From assembly GCF_013177315.1 (NCBI RefSeq), contig NZ_CP053661.1:5084001-5148000 (forward strand): 64,000 nucleotides of DNA. The letters run 5' to 3'. The notes under the pieces are model-generated. The model made no database searches and was not told the DNA's origin. It saw nothing but the letters and a program-made list of their open reading frames with translations. The stretch comes from Thermoleptolyngbya sichuanensis A183. Lineage in GTDB: Bacteria; Cyanobacteriota; Cyanobacteriia; Elainellales; Elainellaceae. The translations under genes and the position numbers were made by a program. Below are positions 34,048-43,613 of the stretch, piece after piece (the first letter of the stretch is position 1; each line of letters starts with the position of its first letter).

Positions 34048-36126
34048 CTAAGTGAAAACTGTCTGCACAGGCAGCACGCCCGCCCGCTGCTGGCGCGGCG
34101 ACAGCGCAATCCCCGTCACGTCGATCACGCCATCCTGGGCCGCACTAAAGCCAGCACCCTCTGCGTTGATCGAGAGCAGCGTGCGACTGCCCCAGGAAAA
34201 CAGCACCGCTTCACCAATCGCTAGGACTTGCTTGCCTGCCTGCTGCTGGTTTTTGTCGGCGTAGGCAGCGGCGATCGCCCCCCTCAGGGTGCTGCCCTGC
34301 ACGGTTCCCGCATGGAACAAACCCTTGGGCAACACTGATTCGCCGTTGACTTCGATCAGGAGGCGATCGCCCTGAGCAGGGTTGAAATCCGTGATGCGAT
34401 CCAGGCTCGACAGCCGCGAGTGAGCCAGAGCCGATTTCAGCGTTGCGCCAACGTAGACAAACGTATCCGCCCCCGCGCCGCCCGTCAGCGTGTCGCTGCC
34501 TGCGCCGCCCCACAGCAGATCGTTGCCGCCACTGCCCAACAGCGTGTCGCCACCCGTGCTGCCCACCAGCCAGTCATCCCCGGCGCTGCCTTCCCACCGC
34601 AGCCCCCGCCCAAACTCGACCGCGCCGACATCAGGCTGAGCATCCCGGCTCAGCCCCCGCTGGTCTATCGGAGGTGCGCCTGCGCCCGTTCCTGTGTTGA
34701 TGGCGGGGCTGCCGGCTAGCAGCGCATGGGTCTGCCCCAATCCGCCGTTTGCCTGGAGTGGATCGAGCTTGGGGTCGATGATGCGAGAGTTAGCCACAAC
34801 GCGCGGATCATCTTTACTTTGCAGCCCTGGAAATTCGATATTGCCGCCACCGTCAATGAGCGGTCTGCGCGTTTGAACGCGAGTCTTCCAGGGATTGCTA
34901 GCAGTATTGAACGCAACGATGGAGTTTTTGAGCGTAATTGACTGGTCGCCCATCCAAAACGCGCCGCCCTGGAATCCGGCGTGATTGTAGGCAACGGTGA
35001 CATTGGTCAGCGTTGCAGCAGACGTGGTACGGTTGCCAAAGGTGATTGCGCCGCCCAGCCCGCCGCCGTTGCCATCGTCGGCCCGGTTGCCCGAAAACGT
35101 TGTGTTCACGATAGTAGTCGGCGACGATTCGCCAATCCACAATCCGCCGCCCTGCCCCTGAGCCGTGTTGTTGGCCAGCGTGCTGTTCCGCAGGGTCAGT
35201 TCGGCATTGCCGTGGCGCAGCCCGCCGCCCAGCGCCTCACCGTCAGCGCCGCGAATCACAGTATTGCCGACGATCGCACAGTTTTCAATCAGCACCTTGT
35301 CGGGCGGATAGGCAAAGAGAAACAGCCCGCCGCCCTGGGCCGCACCGCGATTGTTTTCAAAGCGGCTGTTGCGGAGGGTGATTTGGCCGCCAATGGGGCC
35401 ATAGCTGCTGTTGGGGCCCGATGCATTGGCTCCGTCGGTGTAGATTGCGCCGCCGTAGCCGCTCACCCCCCGTTGAGACGCGCCTGGCGTGGAGTCGTTG
35501 CCACGAAAGATCGAATTCTCAACCGTTAGCTCACCCAGCAGGCTATTGATTGCGCCGCCGTTGATGCCGCGATTGCGGAGGAATCGGCTATTGCGGACGG
35601 TCAGCACGCCGCCGCTCTTGGTGCCGATCGCTCCTCCGCCTCGTTCGTTTTGGGCAAGCGTGCCGTCATTGGCGATGAACGTGCTGCCCTGCACGAGCGT
35701 CCGCCCGCGAAATCCGGTGTAGATTGCCCCACCAAACCCAGCCGCGTTTTCCTGGAAACGGCACCGGATCACCGTCAGCTCGCTGCTGTTTCCGGTCAAG
35801 ATTGCGCCGCCGCCGCCCGACTGTTCGGTGTTGCCCGTGACCCGCCCGTGTCTCAGGGTCAGCTCCCGTAGGGTCACTTTGGCATTGTCCCCAACTTGCA
35901 GAATGCGGCTGCTGCGGTTGCCGCTGAGGGTGATGCCGGGGGCGGTCGAGCCGTCTATCGTAATTGAGCGGTTGAGGGTGAGTTGGCCACTGGTCAGGGT
36001 GATGGTCTTTCCCTGGAGGCTGGCGGCAAAGCGGATGGTGGCTCCGTTGGTGGCTTGGGCGATCGCCGCCCGCAAAGATCCTGCACCGCTGTCAGCGGTC
36101 GTTGTCACCGTGATGATTGTAGACAT
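34048..36126 (-). CDS. Parallel beta-helix / RTX exoprotein, paralogue 2
   Basis: This 692-residue paralogue of the neighbouring protein has the same first 26 residues. ATG 36126 is preferred to the longer frame because it matches the paralogue start and follows AAAGGAAA. It shares the beta-helix repeats (G-G-A-I, R-N-S-x-F, N-N-x-x), the D-V-G-A-V-E-F motif and RTX nonapeptides (L-L-G-S-G-G-N-D-L-L, G-G-A-G-S-D-T-L-T-G), plus a similar tail with A-Y-A-D-K-N-Q. The two genes are separated by about 280 bp and arose by tandem duplication, after which the helix region diverged much more than the ends. Type I secretion is inferred from RTX repeats without a signal peptide. Confidence 0.85.
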   Translation of the reverse strand: MSTIITVTTTADSGAGSLRAAIAQATNGATIRFAASLQGKTITLTSGQLTLNRSITIDGSTAPGITLSGNRSSRILQVGDNAKVTLRELTLRHGRVTGNTEQSGGGGAILTGNSSELTVIRCRFQENAAGFGGAIYTGFRGRTLVQGSTFIANDGTLAQNERGGGAIGTKSGGVLTVRNSRFLRNRGINGGAINSLLGELTVENSIFRGNDSTPGASQRGVSGYGGAIYTDGANASGPNSSYGPIGGQITLRNSRFENNRGAAQGGGLFLFAYPPDKVLIENCAIVGNTVIRGADGEALGGGLRHGNAELTLRNSTLANNTAQGQGGGLWIGESSPTTIVNTTFSGNRADDGNGGGLGGAITFGNRTTSAATLTNVTVAYNHAGFQGGAFWMGDQSITLKNSIVAFNTASNPWKTRVQTRRPLIDGGGNIEFPGLQSKDDPRVVANSRIIDPKLDPLQANGGLGQTHALLAGSPAINTGTGAGAPPIDQRGLSRDAQPDVGAVEFGRGLRWEGSAGDDWLVGSTGGDTLLGSGGNDLLWGGAGSDTLTGGAGADTFVYVGATLKSALAHSRLSSLDRITDFNPAQGDRLLIEVNGESVLPKGLFHAGTVQGSTLRGAIAAAYADKNQQQAGKQVLAIGEAVLFSWGSRTLLSINAEGAGFSAAQDGVIDVTGIALSPRQQRAGVLPVQTVFT

Positions 36127-37460
36127 GAATGTTTCCTTTCTGATGGTTAGCTGGAAAGGGTGCAACCAGAGGTTGACACGCTAGAAATCGTCCTGAGGAA
36201 CGCTAAAGCAAACGCTCAGCAGATGAATTCATAAGTGTTTATGGAAGCTAATCAGCCGAAACGGAATACGCGAAAAGGGCAAAAAAGGGGGGCAAAACGG
36301 ACGCAATGATGCAGGCTGTAATTCACCTTACTAGAACGTCAATGCTCATCTAGAAGACGGTCAATTTACTTGCTTTATATTCTCTCCAATGAAGGAAGAC
36401 TTGCATTAACGCCGAACCTTTTTACCCCTGACACAGGGATGGCAAAATCATCGCTTTTGCAAACAAAAAAAGAAACATTTCTCATTCCAGATTAGGTTCT
36501 TTCGATTGCAGGAAATCAAGTTGCATCAAGTCAGGTTTTAGAACGTAATTGGGTTAATTGAGTAGACGCAAAGTGCAGGATTTTGTTCACGATAAAACGA
36601 GATGGCGAGGGCGCATCCTAGTTCTGCAAGTTTGCCCTCATCCCCCAGCCCCTTCTCCCAAAAAGGGAGAAGGAGAGCCGGATTGGCAGTCCCTTCCCCA
36701 AAGCGGGAGAGGGATTTAGGGTGAGGGTTCCAAAAGTGGGATGCACTCGATGGCGATCGCCCCGTCCAACTCAATCAAGATCCTGCAAAAATTACCGTGA
36801 AAATACTGAGACGGGAATTCTGGATGAAGCCATAGACGCAGAGTAATGGTTCAAGAACTCACGATTAAACGGTAATTCTTGACTGCTCGAAATATGAAAT
36901 AGGATACGAACTTCGTCTTGTTTTACGATGCAAGAAGTATTCAAGAAACGAGTCAAAAAGCACCCAAAAGTCTGGACTAGGGGATAAGGAAGACGAGTAG
37001 ACTGCGTAAATAACACCCCAAGAAATATCTAAGAAATGCAGTCTAGAGCGGACAGCAGAGAAGTCCAGTGAGCGATCTTTCAGAAACCCTGATTAAAAGA
37101 ATGGGTGGAAGATCCTGACAGAGAAAATGGCTACGAACATGACCAGATCTGCTAGAACGAGGCACCCGATCTGATTCCACGCTTTCATTAATAGCCCACA
37201 CCATGCATAAAACATTCCGTGAAACCGCTGAAAATGTTTATTTTTCAGCATTGTTAATTGCCACCTGCACTTCTGCGACCACTGTTGTCAGCCACTTCGT
37301 CAATTACTCCGGATGTGGCACACACCGCAGCACATCTTGACGCTGGAGCGGTTACTGATAAGCAGCAACCTCCAAAGTTAACGTTTTCTATCGACCTGAG
37401 TAAATTAGGCCCGTCGCGCTGAAAGGTAAGTTATCCCCCTTCGCATGAGGAGCCGTTTCT
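36127..37460. other. Long non-coding region, about 1.3 kb
   Basis: No gene accepted. Short minus-strand frames (36538-36774 and 36792-37016) have no family resemblance; the first is made mainly of a known type of palindromic repeat (36635-36740). The rest is AT-rich with no strong hairpin. It holds the promoter of the beta-helix gene and that of the zinc-ribbon gene at 37461. Confidence 0.6.
36635..36740. repeat. Cyanobacterial palindromic repeat (CTTCTCCC/GGGAGAAG type)
   Basis: CCCTCATCCCCCAGCC is followed by the perfect hairpin CTTCTCCC-aaaaa-GGGAGAAG, a second half with CCCCAAAGCGGGAGAGGG, and ends near GGTGAGGG. This layout is a common repeat in cyanobacterial intergenic DNA. Confidence 0.75.
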
Positions 37461-37688
37461 ATGTCTACGTCTGCTGAATCATCTGGGTTGAAAGTTTGTC
37501 CTGCCTGCGGGGTCAAGATTGCCCCCGGCGGCATCACGGGCGATCGCGTCCTGTTTTCTGCTGGCCCACCGGGCACTCGCGCCACCCTCTGGACTCGCGT
37601 CTGTCAGTATGCCAAGCGCCCTGGCTGCATCAACAAGGATCAAGGGCAAAGCAGCGGGGAACCAAGTGACAGCCGGTTGGAATCGTAG
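37461..37688 (+). CDS. Small zinc-ribbon-like conserved protein
   Basis: The 75-residue protein has C-P-A-C-G-V-K-I-A-P-G-G at residues 13-24, a two-cysteine knuckle, and C-Q-Y-A-K-R-P-G-C-I-N-K near residue 48-59, a second cysteine pair, which together could bind one zinc. The block F-S-A-G-P-P-G-T-R-A-T-L-W between them is strikingly ordered for such a short protein. GAGGAG precedes ATG 37461 at good spacing. Function unknown; a stand-alone gene convergent with the methyltransferase. Confidence 0.75.
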   Translation: MSTSAESSGLKVCPACGVKIAPGGITGDRVLFSAGPPGTRATLWTRVCQYAKRPGCINKDQGQSSGEPSDSRLES

Positions 37689-37713
37689 AACCCGTTTCTC
37701 CGACTCCCTAACT

Positions 37714-38601
37714 TTATTCCCTAACTTCACCACTCCCCCGCCCAATCGCCCACTTCATCTGGCTCAGCACGCCCCGCAGCATCGCCACCTCTGGCTCTGA
37801 AAGCTGGGCCCGCAGGAACAGGCGGCGAAATTTTTCCATGCGGCTGGCGGCGGTGTGCGGGTAGAGGTAGCCAATGTCGAGCAGCAATGCTTCGAGCTGG
37901 TTAAAGTAGGCTTCTAGGGTGTCGAGGGAGGCGATAGGAGTAGCGGAGGAGTGGGGGTTGCGCCTGCTTACCTCTGCTTTGTCGATTTTGTCGATGGCTT
38001 GATCGATAGCTTGATCGGTGACTTGATCGATGACTTGATCGGTTCCGTGGTCACAGCCTGCCTGCGGGCGGCGGGCGGCGGACTGTTGACCTGCGGCCAG
38101 TTCATAACAGCAGACGGCGACGGCCTGGGCCAGGTTCATGGAGGCATAGGCTTCGCTGGTGGGAATTTGCACGAAGCGCTGGGCCAGGTTAAGTTCGGCG
38201 TTGGTGAGTCCAGAGTCTTCGCGGCCGAAGATGAGGGCGGCGGCGGGCAAAGTGCCGTCAGCTAGGGGCGATCGCAGCCAGGGCAGGCAGTCTTGGGGAG
38301 ATTCCAGGCGAATGGGCAGCGTGGTGCGATCGCGCCCGGTCGTGGCAACTGCTCGCTGGCAGCCCGTCAGCGCTTCCGATAGCGTTGCAACCTGTTGGGC
38401 GGCTTCCAGCACGTCGGCCGCGTGGACAGCCAGCAACCGCGCTTCGGCGCTGAGTGGGTCGCACTGGGGGTTGACCAGCACCAACTGCCGCAGCCCAAAG
38501 TTTTTCATGACGCGGGCGATCGCCCCCACATTCAGCGGCCCGGCGGGTTCCACCAGCACAATGCGAATCTGCTCCAGCCCAGTATTCACAACGTTTTCCA
38601 C
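37714..38601 (-). CDS. RNA 2'-O-methyltransferase, TrmJ/TrmH (SpoU) family
   Basis: This 295-residue SPOUT enzyme methylates a ribose 2'-OH of tRNA or rRNA using S-adenosylmethionine bound in a deep knot. Motif 1 is P-x-N-V-G-A-I-A-R-V-M-K-N-F-G near residues 22-36, motif 2 is A-L-I-F-G-R-E-D-S-G-L-T and motif 3 is Y-A-S-M-N-L-A-Q-A-V-A-V-C-C-Y-E-L. The layout matches TrmJ, which acts on position 32 of tRNAs. An acidic insert after motif 3 is a run of Asp-Gln-Val/Ala-Ile units made by an in-frame 12-bp DNA repeat (about 37986-38043). The start is GTG 38601. It lies 19 nt behind the CBS-domain gene on the same strand, so they may be cotranscribed. Confidence 0.88.
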   Translation of the reverse strand: MENVVNTGLEQIRIVLVEPAGPLNVGAIARVMKNFGLRQLVLVNPQCDPLSAEARLLAVHAADVLEAAQQVATLSEALTGCQRAVATTGRDRTTLPIRLESPQDCLPWLRSPLADGTLPAAALIFGREDSGLTNAELNLAQRFVQIPTSEAYASMNLAQAVAVCCYELAAGQQSAARRPQAGCDHGTDQVIDQVTDQAIDQAIDKIDKAEVSRRNPHSSATPIASLDTLEAYFNQLEALLLDIGYLYPHTAASRMEKFRRLFLRAQLSEPEVAMLRGVLSQMKWAIGRGSGEVRE

Positions 38602-38620
38602 GGCAACAGCAGTCGGCGCA

Positions 38621-39667
38621 TCAGTCTAGCAGGCTCGGATTTTCATTCAAAATGCGGGCGCGGCGGCGACGGGCCACATCTTGCATGTCGATGATGTAAT
38701 CGGTTTCATCCACGATTTCACCCGTAATGACTTCCAGCACATCTTCCAGCGTAATCACGCCCGCCACGCCCCCATATTCATCGACCACCACGGCCAGATG
38801 TTCGCGGCTGGTTTGAAATGACCGCAGCAGGCGATCGGCCCGCAGGCTCGTCGGCACAAACCAGGCTTTGCGGACAAAGGAAGAAATGGGGCGATCGCCC
38901 CGCCCCTCAATCAGCGCCGTCAGCAGTTCATGCCGCAGCGCAATCCCCAGCACATCGTCAATCGTCTCCCCAATCACCAGCAGACGGTTGTGCTGCGAGT
39001 CAATAATATCGGGCTTACAGGCTTCGAGCGTCTGCTCTCCTTCCAGATACGTAATCGCCACGCGGGGGGTCATCAGCTTGCCCGCCGTGGCATCATTGAG
39101 CGCAAACACACGGCGAATCATCTCGGCTTCGTCGTCTTCGATCACGCCTTCGTCGCGGCCAATGGTGGTCAAAAGCTGAATTTCCGCTTCATTGGTTGTG
39201 GGGCGATGGTTGCCACTGACAAACGGAGCCGTCACCTTCTCCAGCAGCAGCACCACGGGCGTAAACACGCGCGTCAGCAAGGTGAGCGGAATGGCAACCA
39301 GCAGGGAAATGCTTTCGGCGTTGCGCTCGCCGATGGTTTTCGGCAAGATTTCCCCAAAAATGATGATCAGAAACGTTAAAACGCCAGAAAAAACGCCAAT
39401 CATTGCGCTGTTCAGCACAGACGCAGCCAGTGAGCCGATGACGATGCTTCCCAGAATGTTGAACAGGTTGTTGAAAATCACCAGCGTGGCGATCGGCCGA
39501 TTCATCTTCTCTCGAATCGCCAGCAGCGCCTTGGCAGAAGCCCGGTTAGAAGACTGCGCCAGTTGCCGCACTTTGAGGATCGGCATCGACAGCAGGGCTG
39601 CCTCGGTGCAAGAACAAAGCGCAGAACCACAAATGACAAACAGCGTGACAGTCAGCAGCGGCAACAT
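38621..39667 (-). CDS. CNNM/HlyC-CorC family membrane protein with CBS pair
   Basis: The protein (348 residues) has an N-terminal DUF21/CNNM membrane domain (about 1-165) with four hydrophobic segments and the conserved I-F-G-E-I-L-P-K-T-I-G-E-R motif near residue 104-116. A CBS-domain pair follows (about 185-325), with L-M-T-P-R-V at its entry and V-V-V-D-E-Y-G-G-V-A-G-V-I-T-L-E-D at the end. The family is tied to divalent-cation (Mg or Co) handling. The usual C-terminal CorC_HlyC domain is absent: the protein stops soon after the second CBS motif. It lies directly before the methyltransferase gene, with 19 nt between. ATG 39667. Confidence 0.88.
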   Translation of the reverse strand: MLPLLTVTLFVICGSALCSCTEAALLSMPILKVRQLAQSSNRASAKALLAIREKMNRPIATLVIFNNLFNILGSIVIGSLAASVLNSAMIGVFSGVLTFLIIIFGEILPKTIGERNAESISLLVAIPLTLLTRVFTPVVLLLEKVTAPFVSGNHRPTTNEAEIQLLTTIGRDEGVIEDDEAEMIRRVFALNDATAGKLMTPRVAITYLEGEQTLEACKPDIIDSQHNRLLVIGETIDDVLGIALRHELLTALIEGRGDRPISSFVRKAWFVPTSLRADRLLRSFQTSREHLAVVVDEYGGVAGVITLEDVLEVITGEIVDETDYIIDMQDVARRRRARILNENPSLLD

Positions 39668-40117
39668 GGCAAGGAGGTTGACCCAGATGGAAGGTGCCCA
39701 GGCTTGCGACCTAGCCTAGCGCATTCCTTCTATTGTCTTCGATGGGCAGCTATCTCCGATTAGCGGCAAGCCTGGGATGCGTGTTCATAGAGGCGGCGAG
39801 GGATTCATGCGCTGCTTGGGGCATCTCTTTGAAGCGGCTCCCTCAAAAAATATTTGGCAAAAGGTTCAAACTTTCTCAGGCTGTGTATTCTGGAAACTGT
39901 CACATCCGGTATGTAGACACTTTTCGTAACGTAGATTAGACAGGTCTCAATGGCATGTTTAACAGGCGCGATTCTAAAGCGGCTTCCTGAGCCTTTTCTT
40001 AGGCCTGTTTTCTAAGCCTGTTTTGCTAAAGTTGCTGAGCGTGTATTCGAGTGCACGTCTTGGTGCGATCGCCCCTGCCTCTGTCTCAAGCCTCTCAACA
40101 CTCCCCTGGAGATGGTT
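39668..40117. other. Divergent intergenic region, 450 bp
   Basis: Between the CNNM gene and the GntR regulator. Only out-of-frame scraps are open. No organised repeat or strong hairpin was noted; the promoters of both genes are expected here. Confidence 0.5.
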
Positions 40118-41104
40118 ATGGTCGAGTTTCATATCCAGCCCGACGGCGAAATCCCCGCCTCTACCCAGCTTTACAACCAGATCCGCTTTGCGATCGCCTC
40201 CCGCCAGTTTCCCCCCGGACAGCGGCTCCCCAGCACCCGCGCCCTGGCCATGCAGACCGGGCTACACCGCAACACCATCAGCAAGGTCTACCGGATGCTG
40301 GAGGACGACGGCATTGTAGATGCCAAGGCGGGTGCGGGCATCTTTGTTAAATCCCAAGGCGACGAAGGCCACACCAAAGGCAACCAATCGCCCGTGCTAG
40401 CCAAACATCCCCAGGCCTACAAGCTGGTGCAAAAAAGCCTGGATGAACTGCTCAACCAGGGCTGTTCCCTCAGTCAGGCGCGGGAGCTATTTCTGGCAGA
40501 AATCGACTGGCGGCTGCGGTGCAGTGCGCGGGTGCTGGTCACGGCTCCGGGCTACGACATCGGCGCGGGGGAACTCATGGTGCGCGAACTCCAGCAGGCG
40601 CTGCAAATCCCTGTCCAACTGGTGCCGATGGAGGAGTTGGCAAGTGTGCTGGATCAGGCGCGGGGCGGCACAGTGGTCACCAGTCGCTATTTCATTGGCG
40701 AAGCAGAGGCGATCGCCTCTCCCAAATCCGTCCGCGTCATCCCGGTCGATATCTACGACTACGGCAAAGAGCTAAAGCTGATGAAAGGACTCCCAAAAGA
40801 CACCTGCATCGGCTTCGTCAGCCTTAGTTCCGGCATTCTGCGAGCAGCCGAAGTCATCATTCACAGCCTGCGGGGCGAAGAACTGCTGATCATGACCGCC
40901 AAGGCAGACGATGCTTACAAGCTGGGCGCAATGGTTCGCAGCGCCCAGGTCATCATCTGCGACCAGGCCAGCCTGCCCAGCGTCAAAGCCGCCATCCAGC
41001 TTTCCCGCGACCACATCATTCGTCCACCCAAAATCGAATGCTGTGAAAACTACATTGGTGAAAAATCCATCAGTTTGCTCAAGCGAGAATTAGGACTAGA
41101 ATAG
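40118..41104 (+). CDS. GntR-family transcriptional regulator
   Basis: The 328-residue protein has an N-terminal winged helix of the GntR type (about 10-75): Q-L-Y-N-Q-I-R-F-A-I-A-S, P-G-Q-R-L-P-S-T-R-A-L-A-M-Q-T-G-L-H-R-N-T-I-S-K-V-Y-R and the wing with G-I-V-D-A-K-A-G-A-G-I-F-V. The C-terminal 230 residues form an unassigned effector or dimerisation domain with A-P-G-Y-D-I-G-A-G-E and L-S-R-D-H-I-I-R-P-P. It is not an aminotransferase (MocR) domain: the pyridoxal lysine is not evident. ATG 40118 has GGAG at six bases; ATG 40112 is also in frame. A strong terminator follows. Targets are unknown. Confidence 0.85.
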   Translation: MVEFHIQPDGEIPASTQLYNQIRFAIASRQFPPGQRLPSTRALAMQTGLHRNTISKVYRMLEDDGIVDAKAGAGIFVKSQGDEGHTKGNQSPVLAKHPQAYKLVQKSLDELLNQGCSLSQARELFLAEIDWRLRCSARVLVTAPGYDIGAGELMVRELQQALQIPVQLVPMEELASVLDQARGGTVVTSRYFIGEAEAIASPKSVRVIPVDIYDYGKELKLMKGLPKDTCIGFVSLSSGILRAAEVIIHSLRGEELLIMTAKADDAYKLGAMVRSAQVIICDQASLPSVKAAIQLSRDHIIRPPKIECCENYIGEKSISLLKRELGLE

Positions 41105-41144
41105 CTCGAACACCTCGTCTCTCAATACTTAATCTGAATCACTC

Positions 41145-41179
41145 ATCCCTCGTTTCACTCAAGCGAGGGATTTCTTTTT
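41145..41179 (+). terminator. Rho-independent terminator after the GntR gene
   Basis: ATCCCTCG pairs with CGAGGGAT around a 10-nt loop, followed by TTCTTTTTG. Confidence 0.85.
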
Positions 41180-41320
41180 GTAAAAATTCGCACAACCTGC
41201 GTAATTCCCCGCACCCACTCCGATAACTCCTCAGAGGTTAAACAGGGGGCTTCACCCCACAGCCAAACCTCCCATACCAAAGACGCCCGGATATTGCGTC
41301 CTCAAAAGGAGAATTTCAAC

Positions 41321-43312
41321 ATGGCCACTATCATCGGCTCTCAATTCAATGACAACGACACCGTCAACGGGATTCCTCTAATTTTCAGACGGCGTTTAGT
41401 CGGCACCCTACTTAACGATTCCATCTTTGGATTAGCAGGCAACGATATCTTAGAAGGACTTGCAGGTAACGATCTACTCGACGGCGGCACAGGCAACGAC
41501 ACCATGCGCGGCGGTATTGGAAATGATACCTACATCGTCGATGCGCCCGGCGATGTTGTGATTGAATTAGCCGGACAAGGCATTGATGAAGTCCGCTCCT
41601 CTATTAGCTACACCCTCCCCCTAAACGTCGAAAACCTGATGCTGCTGGGCACTGCCAACATCAACGGCACAGGCAACGCCCTGAACAACGTCATCAACGG
41701 CAACAGCGGCAACAACTTCCTGTTTGGCCTAGCAGGCAACGACACACTCAACGGCGGCGATGGGAATGACTACCTCGATGGCGGGACAGGTAATGACACG
41801 ATGAATGGTGGTTTTGGAGATGACACCTACATCGTAGACTCGGCAGGCGACGTGGCGGGTGAAGTGGCGGGCGGTATCGACCTAGTGATTGCCTCCGTCA
41901 GCCATACGCTCTCCCTCAACCTGGAAAACCTGAACCTGAGTGGTGTTGCGAATATCAACGGCACAGGCAACGCCAAAGATAACATCATCAACGGCAACGC
42001 AGGCAACAACTTCCTGTTTGGTCTGGCAGGCAATGACACCATCAACGGCGGCGCTGGCAACGACTATCTCGATGGCGGCGCGGGCATCGACACCTTGCGC
42101 GGCGGCGCTGGCAACGACACCTACATTGTCGATTCTGCCTCAGACGTGGTGGTTGAACTCGCCGGGCAAGGGATTGATGAAGTCCGCTCCTTCGTCAGCC
42201 ATACCCTCTCTGCCAACGTTGAAAACCTGACGCTGCTGGGTGCTGCCAATATCAACGGCACGGGCAACACACTGAATAACATCATCAACGGCAACGCAGG
42301 AAACAACTTCCTGTTTGGTCTGGCAGGCAACGACATCATCAACGGCGGCGCTGGCAACGACTATCTCGATGGCGGTGTGGGCATCGACACCTTGCGCGGC
42401 GGCGCTGGCAACGACACCTACATCGTCGATTCTGCCTCAGACGTGGTGGTTGAACTGGCCGGGCAAGGGATTGATGAAGTCCGCTCCTTCGTCAGCCATA
42501 CCCTGTCTGCCAACGTCGAAAACCTAACGCTGCTGGGTGCTGCCAATATCAACGGCACGGGCAATGATCTGAACAACGTGATCAACGGCAACGCTGGCAA
42601 CAACTTCCTGTTTGGTCTGGCAGGTAACGACACGCTCAACGGTGGGGATGGTAACGACTTGCTGAGTGGTGGTCTGGGGAATGACACCATGAACGGCGGC
42701 TTTGGCGACGACACCTACATCGTCGATTCACTGGGCGACGTGGCGGCTGAGGTGGCAGGCGGTATCGACCTAGTGATTGCCTCCGTCAGCCACACGCTCT
42801 CTGCCAACCTTGAGAACCTGAACCTGAGTGGTGTTGCCAATATCAACGGCACAGGCAATTTCCGAGACAACGTGATCAACGGCAACAGCGGCAATAACGT
42901 GCTGAGCGGTCTGGGCGGCAACGATACCCTAGTAGGCGGATCTGGGTCGGATACGCTGCTGGGCGGCGACGGCAACGATCGACTGCGCGGCGGTACGACG
43001 GCTAACAATGCAGGTGAACGGGACATCATGACCGGTGGATTGGGGGCAGACACGTTTGAACTGGGCAACAGCGCGGGTTCCTACTATCTGAACACGGTGG
43101 GCAACTCCTACGCCAGCATCACCGACTTCAGCGCGTTCCAGTTGGACAAGTTCCAGGTCAAGGGTGCGCTGAGCCAGTATCGACTGGACAAGACCCGCAG
43201 CCTGGAAGGTGGGGCAGCCCTAGACACGCTGATCTATCGTGGCAACGACCTGATTGCGGTGGTACGCGATACGACCAATGTGCTGCTAGGACGCGATTTC
43301 GTGGTGGTGTGA
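41321..43312 (+). CDS. RTX (haemolysin-type calcium-binding) repeat protein
   Basis: The 663-residue protein has no signal peptide. It begins [22 protein letters not shown] upstream supports ATG 41321 over a TTG 27 bases earlier. Most of it is repeat units of 98-99 residues, each with RTX nonapeptides (L-x-G-x-x-G-N-D-x-L-x-G-G), then T-Y-I-V-D-S-x-x-D-V and S-H-T-L-S-x-N-L/V-E-N-L and ending N-I-N-G-T-G-N. Unit starts at the DNA level are at 41711, 42005, 42302, 42599 and 42893, with offsets of 294, 297, 297 and 294 bp. Two consecutive units are almost identical, implying very recent duplication. The C-terminal 90 residues are unique and probably carry the type I secretion signal. Binds calcium after export; role unknown. 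Confidence 0.9.
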   Translation: MATIIGSQFNDNDTVNGIPLIFRRRLVGTLLNDSIFGLAGNDILEGLAGNDLLDGGTGNDTMRGGIGNDTYIVDAPGDVVIELAGQGIDEVRSSISYTLPLNVENLMLLGTANINGTGNALNNVINGNSGNNFLFGLAGNDTLNGGDGNDYLDGGTGNDTMNGGFGDDTYIVDSAGDVAGEVAGGIDLVIASVSHTLSLNLENLNLSGVANINGTGNAKDNIINGNAGNNFLFGLAGNDTINGGAGNDYLDGGAGIDTLRGGAGNDTYIVDSASDVVVELAGQGIDEVRSFVSHTLSANVENLTLLGAANINGTGNTLNNIINGNAGNNFLFGLAGNDIINGGAGNDYLDGGVGIDTLRGGAGNDTYIVDSASDVVVELAGQGIDEVRSFVSHTLSANVENLTLLGAANINGTGNDLNNVINGNAGNNFLFGLAGNDTLNGGDGNDLLSGGLGNDTMNGGFGDDTYIVDSLGDVAAEVAGGIDLVIASVSHTLSANLENLNLSGVANINGTGNFRDNVINGNSGNNVLSGLGGNDTLVGGSGSDTLLGGDGNDRLRGGTTANNAGERDIMTGGLGADTFELGNSAGSYYLNTVGNSYASITDFSAFQLDKFQVKGALSQYRLDKTRSLEGGAALDTLIYRGNDLIAVVRDTTNVLLGRDFVVV

Positions 43313-43613
43313 GCGTTTGATGTAACGACCTAAGCTGCGATGGCGGGGGTCACAGCAGTTTAGGCAGGTTACGCAATAGAACACAGTAGCGAGCTTGGGG
43401 GTAGGGAGAACCGTGCCACAGGCTCGCTTTATTGATTATGATGACCGCTTGTGATTACCGCTATAGCTATTTACAGCAGCTATTTACAGCGTTTTAAGGC
43501 GTGGTTTTAGGCGTGGTTTTAGGCGTTATCCTAAGCCCAATTGACAGCACAGGGCCACGTATCCGACCTTTAGGCATACTGGGAAGGGAAATTCTGAATT
43601 CAAATGCCTGACC
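43313..43613. other. Intergenic region, 301 bp, with tandem repeats
   Basis: Separates the RTX gene from the aldolase-like gene. It contains the tandem repeats at 43465-43527 and no other clear structure. Confidence 0.5.
43465..43527. repeat. Two adjacent short tandem repeats
   Basis: Two exact copies of AGCTATTTACAGC (43465-43490) are followed by GTTTTAAGGC and two exact copies of GTGGTTTTAGGC (43501-43524). Located in the leader of the aldolase-like gene. Confidence 0.8.

Noticed and set aside
36538-37016. Two short minus-strand frames in the 1.3-kb gap
   Set aside because: The first is built from a dispersed palindromic repeat; the second has no ribosome site or family.
37140-37160. GAGGCACCCGA resembling one end of the 99-bp MITE
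   Set aside because: Only about 10 bases match and no partner end is found within a few hundred bases.
41711-43000. CRISPR-like regular repeats
   Set aside because: The 294-297 bp periodicity is coding RTX repeats in one open frame, not short direct repeats with spacers.
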